A stretch of 64,000 nucleotides of DNA from UBA7328 sp965247965 (lineage in GTDB: Bacteria; Bacteroidota; Bacteroidia; Chitinophagales; Saprospiraceae): assembly GCA_965247965.1 (NCBI GenBank), contig OZ252053.1, forward strand, positions 4,464,001 through 4,528,000. The letters are read 5' to 3'. Position numbers and translations under genes: made by a program. The notes beneath the pieces were generated by a model that saw nothing but the letters and a program-made list of their open reading frames with translations, was not told the origin of the DNA and made no database searches. Of the stretch, positions 1 through 8,812 are shown piece by piece. Each line of letters opens with the position of its first letter. Within the stretch, counting starts at the first letter, position 1.

Positions 1-870
1 TGCCATAAAGCACATGGCTTGCTCAGCCATTGACAAATCCAATCTGCCCGCAGAAAGTCGAACTACTGATTTGGGCATAATGATCCTTGAAGTCGCTATC
101 ATACGCACTAATTCGTCAAACGGAACTTTTTTCTGGTCTGCAAGTGGTGTTCCTTTTACTGCTACCAGGGTGTTAATCGGTACGGATTCAGGATGTTTCT
201 CTAAGTTGGCTAATGTATGAAGCATGCCTATTCTGTCTTCATGTGATTCGCCCATACCAATGATTCCTCCTGAGCAAACAGTTATCTTTGCTTTTCTCAC
301 ATTTTGCAATGTTTTGAGCCGGTCATCGTACGTCCTAGTACTGATAATCTCTCCATAGAATTCTTCGGACGTATCTACATTGTGATTGTATGCATACAAA
401 CCAGCATCTGCCAATTTTTGTGCCTGTCCTTCAGTGAGCATGCCAAGGGTGCAACACACCTCCATGCCCATTTCATTAACAACAGAAACCATTTCTAATA
501 CTCGATCAAAGTCTTTGTTGTCTCGTACCTCTCTCCATGCGGCGCCAAGACACATTCGTGATACCCCTTTGGCCTGGGCATTAATAGCCATTTTTTGCAC
601 TTCTCGTGACTCCATAAGGCGATGCACTTTTACATCGGTTTGGTAACGTGCTGCCTGAGGGCAGTAGGCGCAATCTTCAGGGCAACCTCCCGTCTTGATC
701 GAAATCAAACTACTCACCTGTACCTCACCTATCCTATGGTACTTCTTGTGCACCACCGAAGCTTGAAAAAGCAGCTCCAAGAGAGGTTTGAAATATATCT
801 CCGAAATTTCTTCTCTTGACCAATCGTGTCGGATTAATTTCTTGTCTAATACTTCATCTGCCAATACCAC
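1..870 (-). CDS. bioB: Biotin synthase, 3' end outside window
   Basis: Radical-SAM enzyme that inserts sulfur into dethiobiotin, the last step of biotin synthesis. The minus strand reads 290 codons without a stop and runs off the left edge. The SAM-cluster motif CPEDCAYCPQAARY is present about 55 residues in, followed by GVSRMCLGAAWR, LGMLTEGQAQKLADAG and YNHNVDTSEEFY, all typical of BioB. No ATG precedes the conserved IRHDWSREEI segment in frame; GTG at 870 or TTG at 864 are the likely starts and would give the usual N-terminal length. No other bio gene is visible. Family assignment is secure; the start is uncertain. Confidence 0.95.
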   Translation of the reverse strand, partial: MVLADEVLDKKLIRHDWSREEISEIYFKPLLELLFQASVVHKKYHRIGEVQVSSLISIKTGGCPEDCAYCPQAARYQTDVKVHRLMESREVQKMAINAQAKGVSRMCLGAAWREVRDNKDFDRVLEMVSVVNEMGMEVCCTLGMLTEGQAQKLADAGLYAYNHNVDTSEEFYGEIISTRTYDDRLKTLQNVRKAKITVCSGGIIGMGESHEDRIGMLHTLANLEKHPESVPINTLVAVKGTPLADQKKVPFDELVRMIATSRIIMPKSVVRLSAGRLDLSMAEQAMCFMA

Positions 871-1523
871 TTTGAGTAGATTTAGGGTAAAAGTAGTAAA
901 ATATAAAAAGAAAAAGCTTCGACTTTCTTCTTTGAATTTCTAACACTTAATCGATTCTCATTACATATTAAGGCAAGCCGGTAAATATCACCTATCGCTT
1001 ACATGTGTATCATATCAATATGCTTATCAATTTGCTTTGAAGGTTACTGTTGTTTATCGAAACATCACTTTGACTGAGTGGGTTTTTTTAATACCCGTCT
1101 TGAGAAATCTTCAATCTTTCTTTAAGATTCTGCAAACAGCACTGAATTGAGTACTCACCCCTGTATACGAAAGTGATATTCTTAGATTTTTCGTACGTGT
1201 TCAGACCAGGCGGAATTCATTTCTCTGCTAAAAAGGTGCTGCTAAAGTGATCAACTTTGAGATCGGCATTGTCTCATTCGTTTTGCCTTGTTCAAGGTGC
1301 GTAAATCAACGACTCTAATACTCCATGGCTTAAGTCTACTCCTAAGTCGGCTAGAGCCTTCACAGAGCAGCTTCAGTGCTCGGGGACGACGCAGAGCCAT
1401 GGAGGGTAATACCAGCAACAGGTAACGTAAATACGTTATATAGAATGCGTGGTTTTTTGCAATTGACAGTCAAAAGAAAAACTTAAGTTTACGTCAGATT
1501 TTCTGAAAGATAAAATACAACTA
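871..1523. other. Intergenic region, no gene recognised
   Basis: 653 bases between the bioB start and the left end of the IS1182-like element. All frames are broken by stops and no protein family was recognised. It holds one imperfect inverted structure (listed separately). The bioB promoter should lie in its left part, but no clear TAnnTTTG motif was found on the minus strand. Confidence 0.6.
1321..1404. repeat. Inverted repeat, 10-bp perfect arms
   Basis: ctccatggct at 1321-1330 is exactly mirrored by agccatggag at 1395-1404, with about 64 bases between that contain further small GC-rich self-complementary pieces. It could be a short dispersed palindromic repeat or a structured RNA. No second copy was seen in this window. 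Confidence 0.4.
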
Positions 1524-1551
1524 TGAGTCCACTCCGATTACCACACATTTT

Positions 1552-1720
1552 TCAAGCGTACATTTGCCAGCTGCGGCCAAAACCCTGGAATTTTCTTAAG
1601 TGCAATATTGTTGCATAAGCATTCCTGAGGGTTGCGATGATGATATTTGGAAATCCGAGGGCATTTTCGACCAATTTATCGTTAATTCTTCTAAAATTCG
1701 TCCAAAGTACTCGTGACAGG
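1552..1720 (-). pseudogene. IS1182-like transposase, 3' fragment
   Basis: This is the severed C-terminal part of the transposase whose larger piece lies at 3496-5142. Joining position 3534 directly to 1712 restores an open frame that continues with VLWTNFRRINDKLVENALGF and stops at TGA 1554-1552, giving 589 residues in total. The piece has no start of its own and should be silent. Confidence 0.8.
1713..1720. repeat. 8-bp target duplication of IS66 element, left copy
   Basis: GTGACAGG at 1713-1720 directly abuts the left end of the IS66 element and is repeated at 3534-3541 directly after its right end. Eight bases is the duplication length known for the IS66 family. Confidence 0.9.
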
Positions 1721-3533
1721 GTAAGTACTCAATAACCGTACAAAAATAAGGATAGCTAAGCCAATTCCAGTTGATATTTTTGGAGCATTATCTGAGATAA
1801 TGGAGGAATAAGGTTTGATTTTTTAAGCCGGTCTTTGAGATATTCCCAAAATGATACATCAAGTTTCCTGCAAGTTTTTTTCAACGAGAGGAAAGTATCC
1901 CTCGCCCTTCTTCCGTTTTCACTTCTTGTACCTGCACTTATTTTTCTTCTTTTTACATATTCTCTGATATCCCTTTCTGAGTCATTGTTATGCAATGAAG
2001 TAGTAGGCCGATTCAAAACGACTAATAGTTGATCTTTTTTTCTTTTAAGATCATCCAATACATGATTGAGCGCTCCAAAGTCGGCTACCGGTTCACACAA
2101 TGAATCAAAATTTTGACTCAGTTGTAAGGCTTTTTTTCGATCAGGTTTTTCTTTGTATAACTTAAGTTGTTGATAAAGCAACCAATATTTGGCTTTTTTA
2201 CTTTCCAACTGTTCCTGTTGAACAGAATCGTAATATTTTAATTCCACCAATCTTCTTTCGGCATGTTTCCAACACAAAGAGTGGATAAATATGTTGAATT
2301 GGCCTGCTCCGTCAGAATGGATTACTGTATTGGGGTCAAATCCATGTTCCACAATAGACCCTATAAGCAATGCTTCTGTTATATGTTTTATGGCGTATTT
2401 GGCCGTTATTCCTTTGCTTTTAAAATATTCTTCAAGGGTTTTTTTGTCTTTAAATACTCGTTCTCCCTGATCATAACTTTGTTTCAGTATTTGACAATAT
2501 CCCACCGTTAGTCTTTCATTTTCAATGTAGGATAAGCTTGCCTGATTAATATGATAATCCTCTTTTTCTTGACGAAGTATTTCTAAAAAATTGATACGAC
2601 TCTTTGAAAAAGTTGTAGTAAAATAGGTGAACAAATCTGAATTAATACAGTTACAAAAACCATTTTTGAACCTATGTCTTGCTCCTGTATCATCAGTGCG
2701 TAGTTCTTCTGTGAGTTCTATTCCTTTCGATAATAGGGTCTGTTTTTCTCGATGAAAAGCTTGTTTGTTTGCTGTTAATATTGCCGAAATCTGTCCCGAT
2801 GATATATCTACCCCAAAATCACGAAGTGAGGATAATATCAGGGGCTGGGTAACACTACAGTAGTAGTATTGATGGATAATATAGGCTTTTAAGTCTGCAC
2901 CAAAATGAGTGTTTTTTAAGTGCTTGGGCATTGGAGCTACCTGTACCTGTTTACCGTCGGGACTCTGCCATTTTTCCAACTTGTATTCAATGTTATTTGC
3001 CCTTACTATGATGTCTTGGATTACACATGTTTTGTAACCGATTAATTTCCATCCTTTTGGTGGATCGATTAATTTGACTTCCTTTTCTTCATGAATGGTC
3101 AGATTCTCTTTCTTCTTACGCTTGCCTGTTTTACGTTCTTTTTGCGAGCTGACTGTGTCCTTAGGATTGGGTTTATCAAGATTGCTGGGTTTGATCTTTG
3201 GCTTTTTTGGTAACTTTTTTAACCCACGTACTTCAGCTTTTAATTCTTCTACTTCATCACTCAATCGAGTTATCTTTTCCAGAAGAAACAGTACAAATGG
3301 TTCATCCAACAACTCCTTTCGAAATCCAGAAACATTTTCCAATCCTCTACTTGTCGGTGAGTTTGAAAGATTGTCTTTACCTTTATTTTTTTGTGCTTTG
3401 ATAATCTGAGCTTTTTACGCCCTATTATCATTTATTGGCAGTTACTATTTCTTAACTGTTTTCTCTAACTCATTATTTTTACCTAATCATTATTTTTAAT
3501 AATTCGATTTATTGACCGTTATTGAGTACTTAC
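1721..3533 (-). mobile_element. IS66-family element (single-ORF type)
   Basis: 1813 bp with terminal inverted repeats GTAAGTACTCAATAAC at 1721 and its mirror ending at 3533 (18 of 19 bases match over the extended repeat), flanked by the 8-bp duplication GTGACAGG. It contains only the large DDE transposase. The small tnpA and tnpB genes of classical IS66 elements are absent, which is the layout of the ISBst12-type subgroup. It interrupts the transposase of the surrounding IS1182-like element and leaves the whole outer element otherwise complete. Confidence 0.92.
1756..3342 (-). CDS. IS66-family transposase (TnpC/DDE)
   Basis: 528 residues, full length for the family, catalysing excision and integration of the element. 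An N-terminal coiled-coil (about residues 20-45, heptads LSDEVEELKAEVRGLK) is followed by a basic linker, the IS66 zinc-finger/linker region and the DDE core. Candidate catalytic acids are D217/D218 in RTDDTGAR, D344 in HSDGAGQF and E456 in NNDSERDIR, the last in the family's highly conserved end region (NDSER...AGTRSENGRRARD). No disruption is visible, so the enzyme may be active. It is the only gene of its element. Confidence 0.95.
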   Translation of the reverse strand: MENVSGFRKELLDEPFVLFLLEKITRLSDEVEELKAEVRGLKKLPKKPKIKPSNLDKPNPKDTVSSQKERKTGKRKKKENLTIHEEKEVKLIDPPKGWKLIGYKTCVIQDIIVRANNIEYKLEKWQSPDGKQVQVAPMPKHLKNTHFGADLKAYIIHQYYYCSVTQPLILSSLRDFGVDISSGQISAILTANKQAFHREKQTLLSKGIELTEELRTDDTGARHRFKNGFCNCINSDLFTYFTTTFSKSRINFLEILRQEKEDYHINQASLSYIENERLTVGYCQILKQSYDQGERVFKDKKTLEEYFKSKGITAKYAIKHITEALLIGSIVEHGFDPNTVIHSDGAGQFNIFIHSLCWKHAERRLVELKYYDSVQQEQLESKKAKYWLLYQQLKLYKEKPDRKKALQLSQNFDSLCEPVADFGALNHVLDDLKRKKDQLLVVLNRPTTSLHNNDSERDIREYVKRRKISAGTRSENGRRARDTFLSLKKTCRKLDVSFWEYLKDRLKKSNLIPPLSQIMLQKYQLELA

Positions 3534-5142
3534 GTGACAGGACATAAATTTGACATTTGAATAAACCCCGATATAATATTTTGTTCCTTTTTTTGAGCCG
3601 GTGAAAACATTGATGTATGGTCGATTCCACATTGGCTCTTAGATTGTGGGTGTGCTCATCTAATGTTTCTTGCATCTGTTGAAATAAAAAATAGTTTTCT
3701 ACTTCATCTTTGGTCATATACCGACCTCGGGTGTCGTGTTTAATGACGTATTTGTTGGTCTTCTCGTTAAACTTTACCGCGCACTGTTCTCCTGTCTTTT
3801 TTCGCCATACTTGAAGATTGTTATTCTCATCTCGTTTCATTGTATAGGCCTGCTTTCCCCCTTTTGTATTAGCTAACTTCCATTCGGGCGTGGTCGTTTC
3901 TGACATTGCTTTTCTGTTGGCCTTGCTGTCGTATCCGCCATCCGTGATGGCCTGTTCTATTTTATTCTTTTCTTGACCTGATTCATCCTTATCTGGATTT
4001 AATACATCCTGGATATGGTCGATAGATTCGATTAAAAACTCGTCTTCTGTAATATTGGCCGGTACTACCTGGGCATCTACGATTAGGTCTATTTCATTTT
4101 CTTCTGTACACGTTTCACTTATGTTGGCATGATAGCCCGATATGGTCTGTTTATTTTCTGCTTTACCTTTAGTACGGTAGGCAGCATCAGGATCATGAAT
4201 GGACTGCACACTGCCACTCGATATGTCTCTTGCAGCTTTGGGTCTCGGAGTATTCTCCTGTTTAGTTTGCTGTTCAGATTCATCACAGACCGCGCTGATT
4301 TTTGTTTTATCATCAGAGGCACTCGGAGGTTTTTGCTCATTAGATTCCTCTGATTGTTCTTCATACTGTTCTTCGTAGAGCCGCTTGAGATCTTGGTAGC
4401 CTGTCAATCCCGCCGCCTGGCCATGACTCAAGAGTACCTTTATGATCTTACCCATACCTACTAGCAGTTCCTCTTTTTCTTTTTTGTTTAATGGGTAGAC
4501 AATATTGGAGGCACTTTGGCTTTTTAGCTTTTCTAAAAGCTCGCATGATTCTTTATCCAATTGATCTGTAAGCAGTTCTACCATAAGGTCTTTACTGCAT
4601 ACTCGTACAGCTTCGATTATCATCTGGACTCGAGTGCAGCGTGCAATATTGGAATTAATCAACTTCGAATCCAATCGTATTTTCTTACCGCTCACCTTGT
4701 ATTGCTCTATCTGCCCAATAGTGATTTGTTTAAATGCCGCCTTCATCAAATCCTCCCCATGGTCTTCATTATACTCTACCATGCTCTGTCTGAACTTATA
4801 GTAAGTCGATTCGGTCGGAATATCCTCATTTATATTCGAATATCCCATAGCAAGCATGACCCTGGTGTTGAATCGACATTCATCAAAAAGTTGTTCATCA
4901 GTCCAACCTTTACCTTCTTTAAGGATAATCATTCCCATTAAAACTCTAATTGAGCAATTGGGCCGGCCTCCTTGATTATAAAGCACCTCGAACAATCCTT
5001 CGTCTATGCGAGATACCACTTCTTTAAAAAATATATTATGCCAACCATTTGGATCATCCAGAAGCTCTCGCTTCCGTTCTGATAGCATCCCTCCTATCGA
5101 TTTGAATAGATCAACTTGTGAATTTGTACTACGTTTAAACAT
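3496..5142 (-). pseudogene. IS1182-like transposase, 5' fragment
   Basis: The first 536 codons of a DDE transposase with the DUF772-type N-terminal domain (LYNQGGRPNCSIRVLMGMIIL, then WTDEQLFDECRFNTRVMLAMG) and a central acidic, low-complexity stretch (about residues 265-330) before a DGGYDSKANRK segment typical of the catalytic core. The IS66 insertion cuts it after YVLS. The reading frame then runs 12 codons into the IS66 end (RKYSITVNKSNY) before stopping, replacing the last 53 native residues. A fusion protein of 548 residues could still be made, but the C-terminus is not native and activity is doubtful. Confidence 0.85.
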
Positions 5143-5282
5143 ATCACAAATTAAATATATATGTCATCTTATTGTAATATTTGACATGATTTATGATTTA
5201 GTTTTCGGAGTGGACTCAACTATGTTTAAATATCATACTTTGGCTTGCAAATGTCCACATATAATAATCCCGAAACGATTCG

Positions 5283-6713
5283 CATTGGCATCAACCTTAA
5301 TTTAACACATAGAATCTTTCAAGATATGTATTTTTTCCTTTTTTGTTCTGGTAAGTACCATAGTAGCCTATGAATTTGAGCAAGAATTGTTCTGAAATAT
5401 TTTTTGTTTGAATAAGTGAGTTATAGCGCAATAGGAGTTGAGCAATTTTGTATAGGCTTACATTTGGCACATTATTTTTGGTTCGAAACAAGTATTTCAA
5501 TGGTGTGAATATCAGATTATGACACAAGCTTATCCAACCGAGCATCAGTAGCAGAAGAATATAAGGTTTGGCCGTGTTATTGTATTTTTTGCCTGTAAAC
5601 AGCTTTTGAAGATTCATATGAGATTTCCAACATTTGAATATACATTCTATACGCCATCTTAATGCATATACCAGGAGCACTTGATGTGGTTGAAGTACTT
5701 TATCATCGACATTGGTTATCAAGATGGCATAGTTTAGCATTTCGTAATATTGCTCCGAGTGATTCGATTTTGAGTGTCTGTTATTTTTTGCTTTTTCCAC
5801 CCTTTTCTCAGCAACTTCTTTGGGAGTTTTAAGACCTATTAATCGTACTGGGACTTGCTTGGCTGATATCTTAACTTGCCAATCTACCCAATCGGCACCG
5901 TTTCTGAATGCATCATTAAGGCACCTCAGCAAATTTATCTTAACTCCTTGATTATCAAACACATCTATGTTACTTCGAAGTCTTGAAATAAAAAAAATAT
6001 GCTTTTCAATCATTGCGATCAAACAATCCATAACCAGGTATCCCAAGTCTCTAATTACAAGGTCACCTGCTTTGGCTAAATCGAAAATGTCAAAAGCATA
6101 AGATTGGTCATTGTCTCTAAATGATTTAAGATCCATTTTGTGTAAAACATCTGACTTTAATTCCATTGTCAATTGAATTTTAGCCGTTGCTGCATCTCCC
6201 TTTTTTGAGTGGCTACCCGGGAAAACTTCGTTCAGAATTTTAGGCATACTCAGACAGGAACTGTCAGTAACAAACACGGAATTAAAACTACTGAGAAGAC
6301 CTTGATAACCTATAGGAGCATTGGACAAAGAGTAGCTACTTGCCACTTCTAAAAACTTTTCAGCAAATCCTACATGCCTAAATGTTAGTTTCTTTTGTAA
6401 AGCTTGACTGCTGATCGTTTGTTGTAAAAAAATTGACAATGTTTTGGCCCAGTTAGAAAGAGAAAAAACATTTGTCGACATCATTTCGAAAAAGGACAAA
6501 AGAAAATTGACCGAATCAATCTTATAATCACTTCTCCGAATGAAACCAGATTCTAAAGCAAGAGAATGAATTGGTAATTTGGAAATAATTTCCGAAATTT
6601 GAGGTATCATATTTAGAGCTGTTTTACCTCAGGTTTTTAGTCTAACTTAAAGGTAAACAGCTCTTTTTATATACCATAATCGAATATATGTTAAGTTAGA
6701 GTTGATGCCAATG
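5283..6713 (-). mobile_element. IS4-family insertion sequence
   Basis: 1431 bp bounded by inverted repeats that begin CATTGGCATCAAC at both ends and continue with similar but not identical A/T-rich sequence. The 12 bases CGAAACGATTCG occur directly on both sides (5271-5282 and 6714-6725), a target duplication of the length typical for IS4 elements. With one copy removed, the target reads CCCGAAACGATTCGGG, a 6-bp stem with a 4-base loop. It carries a single intact transposase gene. A 227-bp element at 25613-25839 has the same ends. Confidence 0.92.
5297..6610 (-). CDS. IS4-family transposase
   Basis: 437 residues, DDE transposase of the IS4 type. Candidate catalytic acids are D116 (FVTDSSCL), D188 (VIRDLGY) and E322. 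E322 lies in the family's signature Y-(2)-R-(3)-E-(6)-K, seen here as YALRWRIECIFKCWK (Y315, R318, E322, K329). The gene fills the element and ends 14 bases from its left terminus. No frameshift or stop is present, so it could still be functional and could act in trans on short elements with the same ends. Confidence 0.95.
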   Translation of the reverse strand: MIPQISEIISKLPIHSLALESGFIRRSDYKIDSVNFLLSFFEMMSTNVFSLSNWAKTLSIFLQQTISSQALQKKLTFRHVGFAEKFLEVASSYSLSNAPIGYQGLLSSFNSVFVTDSSCLSMPKILNEVFPGSHSKKGDAATAKIQLTMELKSDVLHKMDLKSFRDNDQSYAFDIFDLAKAGDLVIRDLGYLVMDCLIAMIEKHIFFISRLRSNIDVFDNQGVKINLLRCLNDAFRNGADWVDWQVKISAKQVPVRLIGLKTPKEVAEKRVEKAKNNRHSKSNHSEQYYEMLNYAILITNVDDKVLQPHQVLLVYALRWRIECIFKCWKSHMNLQKLFTGKKYNNTAKPYILLLLMLGWISLCHNLIFTPLKYLFRTKNNVPNVSLYKIAQLLLRYNSLIQTKNISEQFLLKFIGYYGTYQNKKGKNTYLERFYVLN

Positions 6714-6907
6714 CGAAACGATTCGGGATAGGACTCTGACTTTGACTTTTTTTCCAGCGTAGCGCAGCTACGAGGTTCAAAAAACTCTGGTCAGAACCCT
6801 AAATTAAATATTTCCTTACTCTGCCGAAGCTTCGCGAAAGCGCAGTCGGCCTCAAAAATGAATTATAATCACACTCTGAGACTATTATTTATTTAACCTA
6901 ATAACAT

Positions 6908-7546
6908 GGCAAATATTCTGTTGAAGTTACCGACGAAAACAGTGTCCGTATATTTTTGTATACGGGATATCGGACGCAGGCTGTTCAAGCGGTTGATGGA
7001 AGTCTAGATGTCACTTTGTTTTTTGATGCCATAGGATTAGAAGACATAGTAGTTGTTGGATATTCTCCTCAGAAGAGGAAAGATATCGCGGGCTCTGTTT
7101 CCTCAGTGGATGTCTCTGAACTTGAAGATATACCAATGCCGAGTATGCAAACCGCATTACAGGGTAGAGCTGCCGGTGTAATGGTAACAAAAAACTCGGG
7201 GACACCGGGTGGGGGTATTGATGTACGGGTCAGAGGGAGTACATCGATTAATGCGAGTAACCAGCCGCTCTACATAGTCGACGGTATTCCGATAATCGAT
7301 GACAACGTTGATTTTACGCAGGTAGGTGTTGGCAATGCCCAACTAAGTTTATTGTCCGACCTCAACCCCCATGAGATAGAATCGATGGAAGTATTGAAAG
7401 ATGCTGCAACTGCGGCCATTTATGGTTCAAGAGCTGCCAATGGAGTGGTACTAATCACAACAAAAAAAGGTAAAGCCGGAAAAACACAAATCAACTTCAA
7501 CGCTTCTCGGGGAAACCAGGAGGCACAGCATTCAACCCCTTGGTAA
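6908..7546 (+). pseudogene. SusC/RagA-type TonB receptor fragment (plug region)
   Basis: About 210 codons of a SusC-like outer-membrane receptor, truncated at both ends. It starts inside the N-terminal carboxypeptidase-regulatory-like domain (GKYSVEVTDEN) just after an in-frame TAA and has no start codon at the native position. It then shows IGLEDIVVVGYSPQKRKD, the plug domain with LQGRAAGVMVT, LYIVDGIPI, and the ending AAIYGSRAANGVVLITTKKG. After INFNAS, at about 7510, homology ends and the DNA continues as dnaA in another frame; the SusC frame stops at 7546. It is not a copy of the neighbouring susC, since the plug sequences differ. Non-functional. Confidence 0.85.
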
Positions 7547-8469
7547 TTTACGGCGAAGCAGGATTGGGCAAGATCCACCTCGCAAATGCTATCGGAAATG
7601 AAGTGATTGAAGAATTTCCTGACCTGAATGTGCTCTATGTCGCCACCGAGCGCTTCACAAATCAGATTATTCATTCGATCAAAAAGAACGCGTTGATCGA
7701 CTTCACCAACTTCTACCAATCCGTTGACTTATTAATTGTCGATGATATTCAGTTTCTGTCAGGTCGGACGAAGGCACAGGAAATCTTCTTTAATATTATT
7801 AATCAATTACACCAATCCGGCAAGCAACTTGTCCTTACTTCTGATCGACCGCCAAAATTACTTGAAGGCATTCAGGCTCGATTGATATCCAGATTCAAAT
7901 GGGGCCTTTCGGCCGATCTGCAACAGCCGGAATTTGAAACGAGAATGGCAATTCTCGATTCCAAACTAGAACAAGAAGGAGCCGATTTTCCGTCTGAGGT
8001 CAAAGAATATATTTGTTACAATGTCTCCAATAATGTACGCGAACTCGAAGGCGTCGTGATGTCACTGATAGCGCAGTCGACCTTAAATAAGAAAACTATA
8101 AATCTGCAATTGGCAGCTTCAGTTATCGAAAATTATGTAGCAAGCCTAACTACGGAATTGACCGTAGACAATATCAAAAGACTGGTAGCTGATCATTTCT
8201 CATTGCCAATTGAAAAGCTTCATGCGAAAACCAGGAAACGCGAAGTAGTCATCGCCCGGCAACTGTCCATGTACCTCGCTAAAAATCATACAAAGGATTC
8301 CTTAAAACAGATCGGAGCCAATTTTGGAGGCAGAGACCACAGCACGGTGATCTACTCTTGTAAAACGGTTCAAGATCTCATGGATACTGATCTGGATTTC
8401 AGAGATACAGTAGAGAAACTTGAAAGGAAAGTGCAGATGCAATTGAATACTAGGGGGATGTTCGTGTAG
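7513..8469 (+). pseudogene. dnaA: DnaA fragment, AAA+ and DNA-binding domains
   Basis: About 317 codons of the replication initiator DnaA, starting just before Walker A (AFNPLVIYGEAGLGK) and continuing to the native C-terminus. Walker B and following sequence (LLIVDDIQFLSGR), LTSDRPPKLLEG, the arginine-finger region ARLISRFKWGL and the DnaA-box-binding signature GGRDHSTVIYSCKTVQDL are all present. Domains I and II and the N-terminal edge of the AAA+ domain are missing, replaced by a SusC fragment in a different frame. The Walker A threonine is isoleucine (GLGKIH instead of GLGKTH). The only initiation codon near the 5' end is a TTG at 7540. It is most likely a broken second copy, with a full dnaA elsewhere in the genome. 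Confidence 0.85.
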
Positions 8470-8812
8470 GGAACCTGGTAAGTTTAAGTCTAAGAATCCC
8501 CGCCTGTCCGCCGGGCAGGAAGTTCAACAACCAGCAACACCTCCTATGCAGTAGCTACGAAGAGCAAAGCCAGCATCTCGTCTTCCCAAATCGTTTTAGG
8601 ATTGTTAAACCATTATTTCACCCATTCTAAAATCTGTTGCTTGCCGGAGATTCTATGAATCGCTGCAAAACATGGACGTATAGATCAAAAACATTCAGAA
8701 ACGAAAATTAATCGCGTTGAATTTTCTAAATGTTTGTAAATTGCGGCTAAGTAATACTGAATAAGGCAATGTGCTTTCAATTTTATAGACTTTATTGTGT
8801 AAACCGAATAGT
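8470..8812. other. Intergenic region with a GC-rich hairpin
   Basis: 343 bases between the dnaA fragment and susC. It contains a hairpin at 8503-8519 (CCTGTCC / GGGCAGG, 3-base loop) with no T-run, so it is more likely a dispersed palindrome than a terminator. The susC promoter must lie here; no convincing TAnnTTTG was found. Confidence 0.5.

Larger units (their letters stand above)
1524..5218 (-). mobile_element. IS1182-like element interrupted by IS66 element
   Basis: The two ends carry inverted repeats sharing TGAGTCCACTCCGA (left at 1524, right ending at 5218). The bases ACTA flank both sides (1520-1523 and 5219-5222), a 4-bp target duplication as reported for IS1182-type elements. Removing the nested IS66 element (1721-3533) and one copy of its 8-bp duplication leaves about 1.87 kb carrying one transposase gene of 589 codons, so the element was intact when the IS66 element landed. 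The IS1182 family call rests on the protein and is likely but not proven. Confidence 0.8.

Noticed and set aside
6908..8469. A true SusC-DnaA fusion protein
   Set aside because: The two parts are in different frames and both are truncated at the junction.
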